Positions 1 to 5,034 of a stretch of DNA of 5,034 nt are shown here, piece by piece (positions within the stretch are counted from its first letter, which is position 1; each line of letters begins with the position of its first letter). Position numbers and translations under genes: made by a program. The notes beneath the pieces were generated by a model. It did not search any database and was not told the DNA's origin. It saw only the letters and a list, made by a program, of their open reading frames with translations. This DNA comes from an uncultured Selenomonadales bacterium (GTDB lineage: Bacteria; Bacillota; Negativicutes; Selenomonadales; Selenomonadaceae), in contig CAMVIO010000167.1 of NCBI GenBank assembly GCA_947167555.1, forward strand, positions 1 through 5,034. The letters are read 5' to 3'.

Positions 1-25
1 TGATTGGGTTTTCGTTGGACATCAT
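1..25 (-). CDS. N-terminal start of a minus-strand gene leaving the window
   Basis: Read on the minus strand, an ATG at 25-23 follows a strong Shine-Dalgarno sequence (GGTGGAGG, 43-36) and opens a frame reading MMSNENPI before the window ends. A second in-frame ATG at 22-20 is also possible; the first gives about 10 nt of spacing and the second about 13. Eight residues are too few to identify a family. The gene has the same orientation as the FIST-GGDEF gene upstream, 138 bp away. I see no convincing terminator between them, so read-through is possible. The call rests only on the ribosome site plus start codon. Confidence 0.5.
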
Positions 26-35
26 AGGCTTGATT

Positions 36-43
36 CCTCCACC
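36..43 (-). promoter_or_regulatory. Ribosome binding site for the gene starting at 25
   Basis: GGTGGAGG on the minus strand includes the full GGAGG core and lies 10 nt before the ATG at 25. It is the main evidence that a gene starts at the left edge. Confidence 0.55.
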
Positions 44-91
44 TTTCTTTCAAGGAATACCTTTTTGGCTTGTGAATGCTGCTGATGTTTT

Positions 92-120
92 ATTCATGAA
101 TGTATTATTTTTATTCGACA
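92..120 (-). promoter_or_regulatory. Candidate two-part regulatory motif, copy 1
   Basis: On the minus strand TGTCGAAT (120-113) is followed, after 12 bases, by TTCATGAAT (100-92); the latter belongs to the perfect 10-bp palindrome ATTCATGAAT at 92-101. The same two elements, in the same order, occur upstream of the FIST-GGDEF gene at 1962-1982. Both copies lie upstream of a minus-strand start. An operator or promoter role is inference from this recurrence only. A weak promoter-like pair (ATGACA, then TAATAC after 18 nt) overlaps the region, but its -10 match is poor. Confidence 0.25.
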
Positions 121-163
121 CGGTATGTCATTTTTCCTTTTCAATTTGCAAAAAATTACGTCC

Positions 164-1909
164 TTATTCCTCGTTCGCGACACAGACGCGGTTCTTCCCG
201 TCCTGTTTTGCGCGGTAAAGCGCCTCGTCGAGCTGGCGGTAGAATCTCATGTAATCGCCGCTCTTCGGGAATTGCGCGACGCCGAAACTTCCGGTAATGG
301 AGTTTCCGTCCGGCAGCATATGCCCCGCATCGAGCGAGGCCCGGATTCGCTCCGCTACGCCGGCGGCCGCTTCCAGAGGCGTGTAAGGCAGGATGACAAA
401 GAACTCCTCGCCTCCCCAACGGCCCGCCGCGTCGCTCCGGCGTATCGCCTTTCGGATGGCCTCCGCGCTCCACCGGAGGGTGTCGTCTCCAACCGCGTGA
501 CCGAAGGTATCGTTGACGTTCTTGAAATCGTCAAGGTCGATCATGATGGCGGAGAGGACGCCGTCTCTCCTCCGATGCTGCAGCAATTCCCTCCGCAGGA
601 TGGACTCGATTTCCCCGCGATTGTAAAGCCCGGTAAGCCGATCGATACTGGCGAGCTGCACAAGCTGCTCGTTCGCGATCTCCGATTCCGCGGAGGTGAT
701 TGCCACGAAATTCGCTAGGCACTGGACGAGCTTCATCATGTCAGTGAGCTTTTTCGTGCGCGGCGCCAGCGACAGCGTCCGGCCCTGAGATTCCCCTTGC
801 GGTCCCTCGCGGAAGCTCGCGGTCACCATCGCCATATTCAGGAGCGTCACGTTCCCGGCCTCGTCGCGACAGATTTCCCCGAGGACGTAAAGGCCCGCGT
901 TCGGCGCGATGTCCCGGAACGGCTGCAGCTCCTGATTCGTGTCCTTTCGCAGGAAAATCCGCCGCGACACGCAGTTGAACAACAGGATCGCTTCCGGCTC
1001 GAAGGACATGATGTCGATCCGGGAATTGTAAGACGCGTCCAATATGCGGCTGGGATCGCCATAGGCCAGCCGGACGTGCTCCCCCTCCCGGCAGTCGCCG
1101 TGGATGGCCAGCGCCCCGTCCTCCGTGCATTCGCTGGGCAGGCGCATGACCAGCGTCCCGTTTCTCTCCGTGCAAAGCGGGAACAGCAAGTTTCCTTCAT
1201 TGATATCCTCGCGGGTCAGGCCCAGATATTTCTGGTAAATATCTTTTGGCGGGCTGCCGTCCAGCTCCCTGATCACGTTGTCCCCGTCCATTTTCGTGAT
1301 GCAGAAGGACGGGCCGAGAGGCCGCCAGCCGAGGCTGGTGTCCACATGGATGCGGAGCTTCTCGCCGATAAAAGCGACAGCGACCGCGCCATGGTGAAGC
1401 TCCCGCTCCCCCGCCATCACATATTGGCCGGACGTCCCGGTGCTTCCCGCAACGCCGCCGAAAACCTTTGCGCCGGGCGCCAATGGACGCAATCCCGCAA
1501 GAAAACGATGCGTCCTTTCGTCGTTTTTTGACATGATCAGCTCGACGCCCACGACCTTTTCATCCTTCAGGCTTTCCACCAGGGACGCGGCGGCCTCCTC
1601 CGGCGGCGTGTCGGAAAAATCGATGGGAAAGAGGCGCACGTCGGTCGTCTCGAAGAACATGAAGTTCAGGATCGCCGTATGCTCCGATAAGTAGCCGGAC
1701 ATGATCTCCCCAGCCGTGGTGCAGCCGACGATCACGGCGTTCGGCAGCATCATGGTCAGCCGGCGAATCAGTTCCGGCAGCCCGTCCTCCCAGCCGGAAA
1801 ACACGGAAACGAACACCGTCCGTTTCTCCCACGGGCGGGTCTCCAAAAACTGCCTCGCCCAGGCGTCAAAGCCCGAGAGGTTTTTCAGGTAAAAAGAACT
1901 CTGCTTCAT
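164..1909 (-). CDS. FIST sensor-domain diguanylate cyclase (FIST_N-FIST_C-GGDEF)
   Basis: This 581-residue protein has no signal peptide or membrane segment, so it is expected in the cytoplasm. Residues ~30-215 match FIST_N, with the hallmarks GCTTAGEI (62-69) and FGGVAGS (150-156). Residues ~220-350 match FIST_C. A helical linker (~383-420) leads to a GGDEF domain (~420-578) that should condense two GTP into c-di-GMP. The catalytic features are intact: DRLTGLYNR (423-431), metal-binding D458 in IDLDDFK, and GGEEF at 499-503. An RxxD inhibitory site (490-493) sits exactly five residues before GGEEF, which predicts feedback inhibition by c-di-GMP. FIST domains are proposed to bind small ligands such as amino acids; the ligand here is unknown. 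The ATG at 1909 is chosen because the FIST domain begins shortly after it and a purine-rich ribosome site lies 10 nt upstream. The gene is divergent from the 2097 gene. There is no EAL domain, so it is a synthase only. Confidence 0.93.
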   Translation of the reverse strand: MKQSSFYLKNLSGFDAWARQFLETRPWEKRTVFVSVFSGWEDGLPELIRRLTMMLPNAVIVGCTTAGEIMSGYLSEHTAILNFMFFETTDVRLFPIDFSDTPPEEAAASLVESLKDEKVVGVELIMSKNDERTHRFLAGLRPLAPGAKVFGGVAGSTGTSGQYVMAGERELHHGAVAVAFIGEKLRIHVDTSLGWRPLGPSFCITKMDGDNVIRELDGSPPKDIYQKYLGLTREDINEGNLLFPLCTERNGTLVMRLPSECTEDGALAIHGDCREGEHVRLAYGDPSRILDASYNSRIDIMSFEPEAILLFNCVSRRIFLRKDTNQELQPFRDIAPNAGLYVLGEICRDEAGNVTLLNMAMVTASFREGPQGESQGRTLSLAPRTKKLTDMMKLVQCLANFVAITSAESEIANEQLVQLASIDRLTGLYNRGEIESILRRELLQHRRRDGVLSAIMIDLDDFKNVNDTFGHAVGDDTLRWSAEAIRKAIRRSDAAGRWGGEEFFVILPYTPLEAAAGVAERIRASLDAGHMLPDGNSITGSFGVAQFPKSGDYMRFYRQLDEALYRAKQDGKNRVCVANEE

Positions 1910-1919
1910 TGTATTGCTG

Positions 1920-1928
1920 CCCCTTCTT
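1920..1928 (-). promoter_or_regulatory. Ribosome binding site of the FIST-GGDEF gene
   Basis: AAGAAGGGG on the minus strand ends 10 nt before the ATG at 1909. It is a less canonical site with slightly long spacing, which suggests moderate translation. I found no convincing -35/-10 pair for this gene between 1930 and 2010. Confidence 0.5.
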
Positions 1929-1961
1929 TATTTCCCATCATGAGCACATCGGTATTGTGGG

Positions 1962-1982
1962 ATTCGTGAAGAAAATTCGACA
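1962..1982 (-). promoter_or_regulatory. Candidate two-part regulatory motif, copy 2
   Basis: On the minus strand TGTCGAAT (1982-1975) is followed after 4 bases by TTCACGAAT (1970-1962). The first part is identical to copy 1 at 113-120; the second differs from TTCATGAAT at one base. It lies about 52 bp upstream of the FIST-GGDEF start, in the spacer shared with the divergent 2097 gene, so a regulator bound here could affect both. The spacing between the two parts differs from copy 1 (4 against 12), which weakens the case. Confidence 0.25.
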
Positions 1983-2020
1983 TTATTTTCCAAATTCCTG
2001 CCGATTATGACAAGGACCCA

Positions 2021-2050
2021 TTGCGCAAATGAAAGAGAAGATTTTATAAT
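2021..2050 (+). promoter_or_regulatory. Sigma-70-type promoter of the SBP-REC-Hpt gene
   Basis: A perfect TATAAT (2045-2050) lies 18 nt downstream of TTGCGC (2021-2026), a half-matching -35. Transcription would begin near 2057, leaving a leader of about 40 nt. The -10 falls downstream of the more upstream in-frame ATG at 2007, which argues that 2007 is not the start codon. TTGCGCAA at 2021-2028 is palindromic and could overlap an operator, but that is only a possibility. Confidence 0.6.
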
Positions 2051-2080
2051 AACAGAAGAAGATAGACGCCAATGCTTTGC

Positions 2081-2088
2081 AAGGGAAG
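2081..2088 (+). promoter_or_regulatory. Ribosome binding site deciding the 2097 start
   Basis: AAGGGAAG ends 8 nt before the ATG at 2097. With the promoter and the signal peptide that begins exactly at this Met, it fixes the start in preference to the in-frame ATG at 2007. Confidence 0.6.
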
Positions 2089-2096
2089 TGTTTCGT

Positions 2097-3851
2097 ATGC
2101 GTAAAATCACGACGTTTTTTTCCGTCGTATTCCTGCTCCTGATAGCGGCCATGCACCCGACGTACGCCGAAAAAGGGATCCCCGCGCTCCGCGTCGGCTA
2201 CTACGAAAACGGGGCCTTCCAGTCGGGCGCCGAGCCGGGCGCGATACGGCAGGGCTCCGCCTATGAATACTACCGCAAGATTTCCGAATACACAGGCTGG
2301 CAGTACGAGTACGTCTACGGCGGATTCACCGATCTTTACCAGATGCTCCTGAACGGTGAGATCGATCTCCTGGCAGGGCTCGCGAAGACGGAAAGCCGAA
2401 TCGGCGTCATCGGCTACCCTGAGTTCCCGATGGGCAGCGAAACCTACAACATGGTCAAACACAGTGAGGACGACAGGATCACCACGTCGTATGACACGCT
2501 GAACGGGATGCGGATCGGCGCTTTGGACAGCGCCATCGTGCAAGTGCTGCGAAAATTTCTCGACGAGCACGGGATTGCCGCCGAGATTGCCGTCTTCCCA
2601 GACCATCAGAGCCTGCTGGACGCCTTCAAATGGCACCGGGTCGACGCCATGGTGTCGGAAAGCGACGGCAGCAGCGATCAGGAAGACACCACGCTCGCAA
2701 GCGTTTACGGCGAGGGCTCGACGTTCTCCTTCGCCGTGGAGCAGCGGGTGGTGGACTGGACGCCCATCGGCGATTTCGAGCAGGCGTATCGGAGATCGAT
2801 TTCAAAAGAGCACGCGTATCATGAATGCTTCATCGCGCCGGACGCCCACGTACTCGTCGTGGACGACACGAAGATGAACCTGACCGTCATGCGCGGGTTG
2901 CTGAAGGAGACAAAGATCCATCTCGATGAAGCGGAAAGCGGACAGGAATGCCTCGCGCTGACGGGAAAAACAAAGTACGACGTGATCCTCCTCGACCATC
3001 GGATGCCGGGCATGGACGGCGTGGAAACGCTGGCGGCGCTCCGGGCGCAGACGGACGGCAAGAACGGGGAAACGCCGGTGATCTGTCTGACGGCCAACGC
3101 CATTTCCGGCGCGCGGGAATGGTACCTCGAGCAGGGCTTCAACGATTACCTGACAAAGCCCGTCAGCAGCAAGCAGCTGGAAGCCATACTCCTGAAATAC
3201 CTTCCGCCCGAGCTTGTCTCCATGACATGCGCCTGCCATCACCACGACGATGACCAGGAAGAGCTTCCCGATTGGCTGTCGGGAATCCAACATCTCGATA
3301 CCGCCATGGGACTGCAAAACTGCGGCTCGGCGAAGGATTATCTGGAGGCCCTGCGGATCTTCCGCGAATCCGTGGCGGAAAACGCGGCCGCTATCGAAGG
3401 ATTCCTCGGGGCGAAGGACTGGCAGAACTACACGACAAAGGTTCACGCGCTGAAAAGCTCGGCGCGCATCATCGGCGCCTCGGAGCTTTCCGAGCGCGCG
3501 GCGCGGCTCGAGGACGCGGGCAACCGCCGCTACATCGAGGAAATCGAAAAGGACACGCCGACGCTGCTCGCGCTCTACCGCGCCTGCGGCGAAACGCTCG
3601 CACCGCTGGACGCGCACGAAGAAAAAGAGCAGGAAGATCTGCCGGAAATCGACGAAGCGTCGCTGGCCGAAGCCTACGAGGCAATCAAGGAGATGGCGGC
3701 ATCCTTCGACTACGACAGCATCCAGCTCATCCTGGAAGAACTGGCCGGAAGCCGCGTGCCGAAGGAAAAGGCAGAACGCCACGCCCGCCTCACAGCGGCG
3801 GCGAAAAAGCCCGACTGGGACGCGCTGAAAAAGATCTTGGAAGAATCATAA
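2097..3851 (+). CDS. Signal peptide-SBP_bac_3-receiver-Hpt protein; kinase-less hybrid sensor remnant
   Basis: This 584-residue protein starts with a signal peptide (1-24; MRK, hydrophobic core, TYA cleavage site). Residues ~28-198 resemble a type 3 solute-binding domain (RVGYYENGAF, LLNGEIDLLAGLAKT, RIGALDSA, RVDAMVSES), about 30 residues shorter than usual. Residues ~200-216 read SVYGEGSTFSFAVEQ, which resembles the last glycine box of a HATPase_c domain. No membrane helix, HisKA domain or ATP-binding N box is present. A full receiver follows (~251-370) with D256/D257, phospho-acceptor D300, T332 and K354. A Cys/His-rich linker (378-386) leads to an Hpt domain with HALKSSAR (H450). Residues 515-584 form an acidic helical extension that I recall from Negativicutes hybrid kinases. 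Receiver and Hpt should carry a phosphorelay in the cytoplasm, yet the signal peptide would export them. It may be a deletion product, an assembly chimera, or a gene with a second internal start. Domain calls are firm; function is uncertain. Confidence 0.85.
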   Translation: MRKITTFFSVVFLLLIAAMHPTYAEKGIPALRVGYYENGAFQSGAEPGAIRQGSAYEYYRKISEYTGWQYEYVYGGFTDLYQMLLNGEIDLLAGLAKTESRIGVIGYPEFPMGSETYNMVKHSEDDRITTSYDTLNGMRIGALDSAIVQVLRKFLDEHGIAAEIAVFPDHQSLLDAFKWHRVDAMVSESDGSSDQEDTTLASVYGEGSTFSFAVEQRVVDWTPIGDFEQAYRRSISKEHAYHECFIAPDAHVLVVDDTKMNLTVMRGLLKETKIHLDEAESGQECLALTGKTKYDVILLDHRMPGMDGVETLAALRAQTDGKNGETPVICLTANAISGAREWYLEQGFNDYLTKPVSSKQLEAILLKYLPPELVSMTCACHHHDDDQEELPDWLSGIQHLDTAMGLQNCGSAKDYLEALRIFRESVAENAAAIEGFLGAKDWQNYTTKVHALKSSARIIGASELSERAARLEDAGNRRYIEEIEKDTPTLLALYRACGETLAPLDAHEEKEQEDLPEIDEASLAEAYEAIKEMAASFDYDSIQLILEELAGSRVPKEKAERHARLTAAAKKPDWDALKKILEES

Positions 3852-3889
3852 AGAGAGGGGACGGATTGAAATCCGTCCCCTCTCTTTAT
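3848..3889. terminator. Bidirectional intrinsic terminator between convergent genes
   Basis: A perfect inverted repeat of 19 bp (3848-3866 with 3871-3889), centred on GGGGACGGAT/ATCCGTCCCC, closes on a 4-base TGAA loop. On the plus strand it runs into a T-rich tract (TTTATTTCT), as in a Rho-independent terminator; on the minus strand the trailing TTTATGATTCTT is less ideal. The stop codons of both flanking genes (TAA 3849-3851; TTA on the plus strand at 3886-3888) lie inside the stem and pair with each other. It should end both transcripts and limit convergent read-through. Confidence 0.88.
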
Positions 3890-4668
3890 TTCTGCACCTC
3901 ATGCAGCTGCTCGTGTTTCTTTTTCTCGAAGAATTCCTCCAACGATTTCAGGAGCGCCGCCTTTTCCATCGACTTCAGCAGGTAGCCGTCCGGCTTCAGC
4001 GCGAGGACCTTCAGCACGCTTTCCCTGTCGCCCTTGCCCGTCAGGAAAATCACCGGAATCGTGTCCGTTTTCGTCTCGCTGCGTATCATTTCAAGCACCT
4101 GCGGACCGCTGGTCACGGGCATCTCATAGTCCAGCAGGATCAAGTCCGGCTTGTTGTCCGCGATGTACATCAGCGCCTGCGCGCCCGAAGAGACGATCGT
4201 GACCCGGTACGCTTCGGAAAGCCATCCCTTGACTGTCTTCAGGAACGTGTTGTCGTCGTCGACGAGCAGGATGTTTTTCCTGCGCGCGTTCTCGTCATTG
4301 ACCTGCATCAAACGATCGAGTTCGTCAACCAGTTTCTTGATGTCCAGCGGACGCTCAAATCGGGCCGCGATCAGCGCAGAGGGAATCGTTTCCTCCACGA
4401 GCGTCAGCTCCGCCGGATTGCCCAGCAGGATCAGGAGCTTGTCCTCTTCGACGCAAATATCTTTCAGATAAATGAGCAGATCGGAAACATCCGCCACAAA
4501 GTCGCCGAGGTAGAACAGCAGAATGTCGGCTTCCGTATGTTTGTCGCTGACCGCCGCCAACGTCGCGTCCACGGACACGACCGTGAATCCGGCCTCTTCC
4601 AGGTTCTTCACGATGGCGTTGACCATAAAGGACGTGCCTTTCCTGATCATCATCACTTTCTTTTCCAT
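3886..4668 (-). CDS. Two-receiver protein: degenerate receiver plus intact receiver, no output domain
   Basis: This is a soluble protein of 260 residues. The second half (~131-250) is a canonical response-regulator receiver: ILLVDDD (D137, D138), phospho-acceptor D180 in ILLDYEMP, T210 in FLTGK and K232 in LLKSM. The first ~120 residues have receiver-like alternation (VMMIRKG, ADILLFYLGDF, KLLILLGNP, ARFERPLD), but the acidic pair is missing, Y53 or L54 stands where the phospho-Asp is expected, and the KP motif reads RP (106-107). No DNA-binding, GGDEF or EAL domain follows; the C-terminus is a short charged helix. It probably acts as a phospho-accepting adaptor or phosphate sink, with the first domain used for docking or dimerisation. 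The start at 4668 has AAGGAG 6 nt upstream. It converges on the SBP-REC-Hpt gene, whose Hpt domain is a plausible but unproven phosphodonor. Confidence 0.88.
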   Translation of the reverse strand: MEKKVMMIRKGTSFMVNAIVKNLEEAGFTVVSVDATLAAVSDKHTEADILLFYLGDFVADVSDLLIYLKDICVEEDKLLILLGNPAELTLVEETIPSALIAARFERPLDIKKLVDELDRLMQVNDENARRKNILLVDDDNTFLKTVKGWLSEAYRVTIVSSGAQALMYIADNKPDLILLDYEMPVTSGPQVLEMIRSETKTDTIPVIFLTGKGDRESVLKVLALKPDGYLLKSMEKAALLKSLEEFFEKKKHEQLHEVQK

Positions 4669-4674
4669 ATCCGG

Positions 4675-4680
4675 CTCCTT
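4675..4680 (-). promoter_or_regulatory. Ribosome binding site of the two-receiver gene
   Basis: AAGGAG on the minus strand lies 6 nt before the ATG at 4668. It is a near-consensus site and supports this start over other frames in the area. Confidence 0.65.
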
Positions 4681-4791
4681 CCCGCCGAGGCAATCCGTTT
4701 TTTGCCTACCATTTATCTATTTTCTTTTACCAAATGAGGAAAAAAAAGCAACAAAAACTGTCAACGCAGGCCATCAAAGAAACGACGCCGC

Positions 4792-4820
4792 AAATCCTTC
4801 AATCCCGCAGGATTTCCTGC
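4792..4820 (-). repeat. Overlapping inverted repeats just after bioA; possible weak terminator
   Basis: Two competing hairpins lie just past the bioA stop: AAATCCT (4792-4798) with AGGATTT (4809-4815), and GCAGG with CCTGC (4807-4811, 4816-4820). Transcripts from bioA would cross both, but no clear run of T follows on the minus strand, so termination is uncertain and bioA might read through into the two-receiver gene. The rest of the 4669-4822 gap is AT-rich, with no other feature I can support. Confidence 0.3.
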
Positions 4821-4822
4821 TT

Positions 4823-5034
4823 TTACAAAGGGAGCACGTCGAGCAGCGCTTCTTTCGCCAGCGTCAGCGCCGTGTCCAATTCCGCCTGGGTGATATTCAG
4901 CGGCGGGTTGAAATACAGCACGTCGCCGAGGGGACGCAGCAGCAGGCCGCGCTCCAGGGCTTTTCGATACACCTGATAGCCGGTCCGTTTTTTCGGGTCG
5001 AGGGGCGTTTTCGTCTTTTTGTCCGCCACCAGCT
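4823..5034 (-). CDS. bioA: Adenosylmethionine-8-amino-7-oxononanoate aminotransferase, C-terminal part
   Basis: The last 69 codons of a minus-strand gene that enters from the right edge. The GTG at 5029 is an internal Val, since the frame stays open to the window edge (LVADKKTKTPLD). The signature GLLLRPLGDVLYFNPPLNIT matches the C-terminal lobe of class III PLP-dependent aminotransferases and, among these, BioA best. BioA transfers an amino group from S-adenosylmethionine to 8-amino-7-oxononanoate, giving 7,8-diaminononanoate in biotin synthesis in the cytoplasm. The Arg of RPLG corresponds to the residue that binds the substrate carboxylate in known BioA structures. The PLP lysine and the N-terminal half lie outside the window, so a related class III aminotransferase is not excluded. 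The stop is TAA at 4825-4823. Confidence 0.82.
   Translation of the reverse strand, partial: LVADKKTKTPLDPKKRTGYQVYRKALERGLLLRPLGDVLYFNPPLNITQAELDTALTLAKEALLDVLPL

Noticed and set aside
116..135. Short hairpin GACA-CGGTA-TGTC followed by ATTTTT on the plus strand
   Set aside because: A 4-bp stem is too weak, and the only supported genes around it run on the opposite strand, where no T-run follows.
797..1531. A 244-codon plus-strand open frame opposite the FIST-GGDEF gene
   Set aside because: It is antisense to a gene with clear domain matches, lacks a recognisable domain or ribosome site, and has Arg/Ala/Val/Gln-rich composition typical of a shadow frame in GC-rich DNA.
2007..2096. Upstream in-frame extension of the SBP-REC-Hpt gene to ATG 2007
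   Set aside because: The -10 element at 2045-2050 lies inside it, no ribosome site precedes 2007, and the signal peptide begins precisely at the Met at 2097.
3250..3453. Additional small plus-strand frames inside the Hpt region
   Set aside because: Out-of-frame shadows with no start signals or domain content.
2802..3782. A 326-codon minus-strand open frame opposite the receiver-Hpt region
   Set aside because: It mirrors a gene with intact receiver and Hpt motifs; the predicted product is rich in Arg, Val and Phe in a low-complexity pattern and matches no family I recognise.
3901..4737. A 278-codon plus-strand open frame opposite the two-receiver gene
   Set aside because: It is a shadow of a convincing receiver gene, rich in Arg, Gln and His, and would start inside the region just beyond the shared terminator without a promoter or ribosome site.
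4759..4764. A perfect TTGACA -35 on the minus strand upstream of the two-receiver gene
   Set aside because: No acceptable -10 lies 16-19 nt downstream (the bases there read like TTCCTC); the nearest AT-rich -10-like sequences are 28 or more bases away.

Overview
The window reads as a chromosomal signal-transduction segment from a moderately GC-rich bacterium. The genes are GC-rich and the gaps are AT-rich. Two clues point to a diderm Firmicute, most likely a member of the Negativicutes (Selenomonas-like): one gene keeps the solute-binding, receiver and Hpt modules typical of the large periplasmic-sensor hybrid kinases of that group, and a Clostridia/Negativicutes-style bioA lies at the edge. 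This placement is inference from architecture; no rRNA or other marker gene is present.

Layout, left to right. Positions 1-25 hold the first codons of a minus-strand gene that leaves the window. An AT-rich gap follows (26-163). Positions 164-1909 (minus) encode a soluble FIST-domain diguanylate cyclase with an intact GGEEF site and an RxxD product-inhibition site. A divergent 187-bp spacer (1910-2096) carries a good sigma-70-type promoter for the next gene. Positions 2097-3851 (plus) encode a signal peptide, a periplasmic solute-binding module, a short scrap that looks like the end of a histidine-kinase ATPase domain, a complete receiver and an Hpt domain. The membrane segment and kinase core expected between them are absent. 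A long perfect hairpin (3848-3889) separates this gene from the convergent gene at 3886-4668 (minus), a two-receiver protein with a degenerate first receiver and an intact second one. After a 154-bp gap, 4823-5034 (minus) is the C-terminal end of a BioA-type aminotransferase.

Together, the three central genes look like pieces of one signalling module: an intracellular small-molecule sensor that makes c-di-GMP, a receiver-Hpt protein that could pass phosphoryl groups, and a receiver-only protein that could accept them. The window contains no histidine kinase, no DNA-binding output domain and no c-di-GMP phosphodiesterase, so phosphate must come from elsewhere if the relay works. The most unusual item is the 2097-3851 gene, whose sequence fits an in-frame internal deletion of a hybrid sensor kinase. 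As encoded, it would place cytoplasmic phosphorelay domains on the far side of the membrane. BioA (biotin synthesis) appears to be an unrelated metabolic neighbour.
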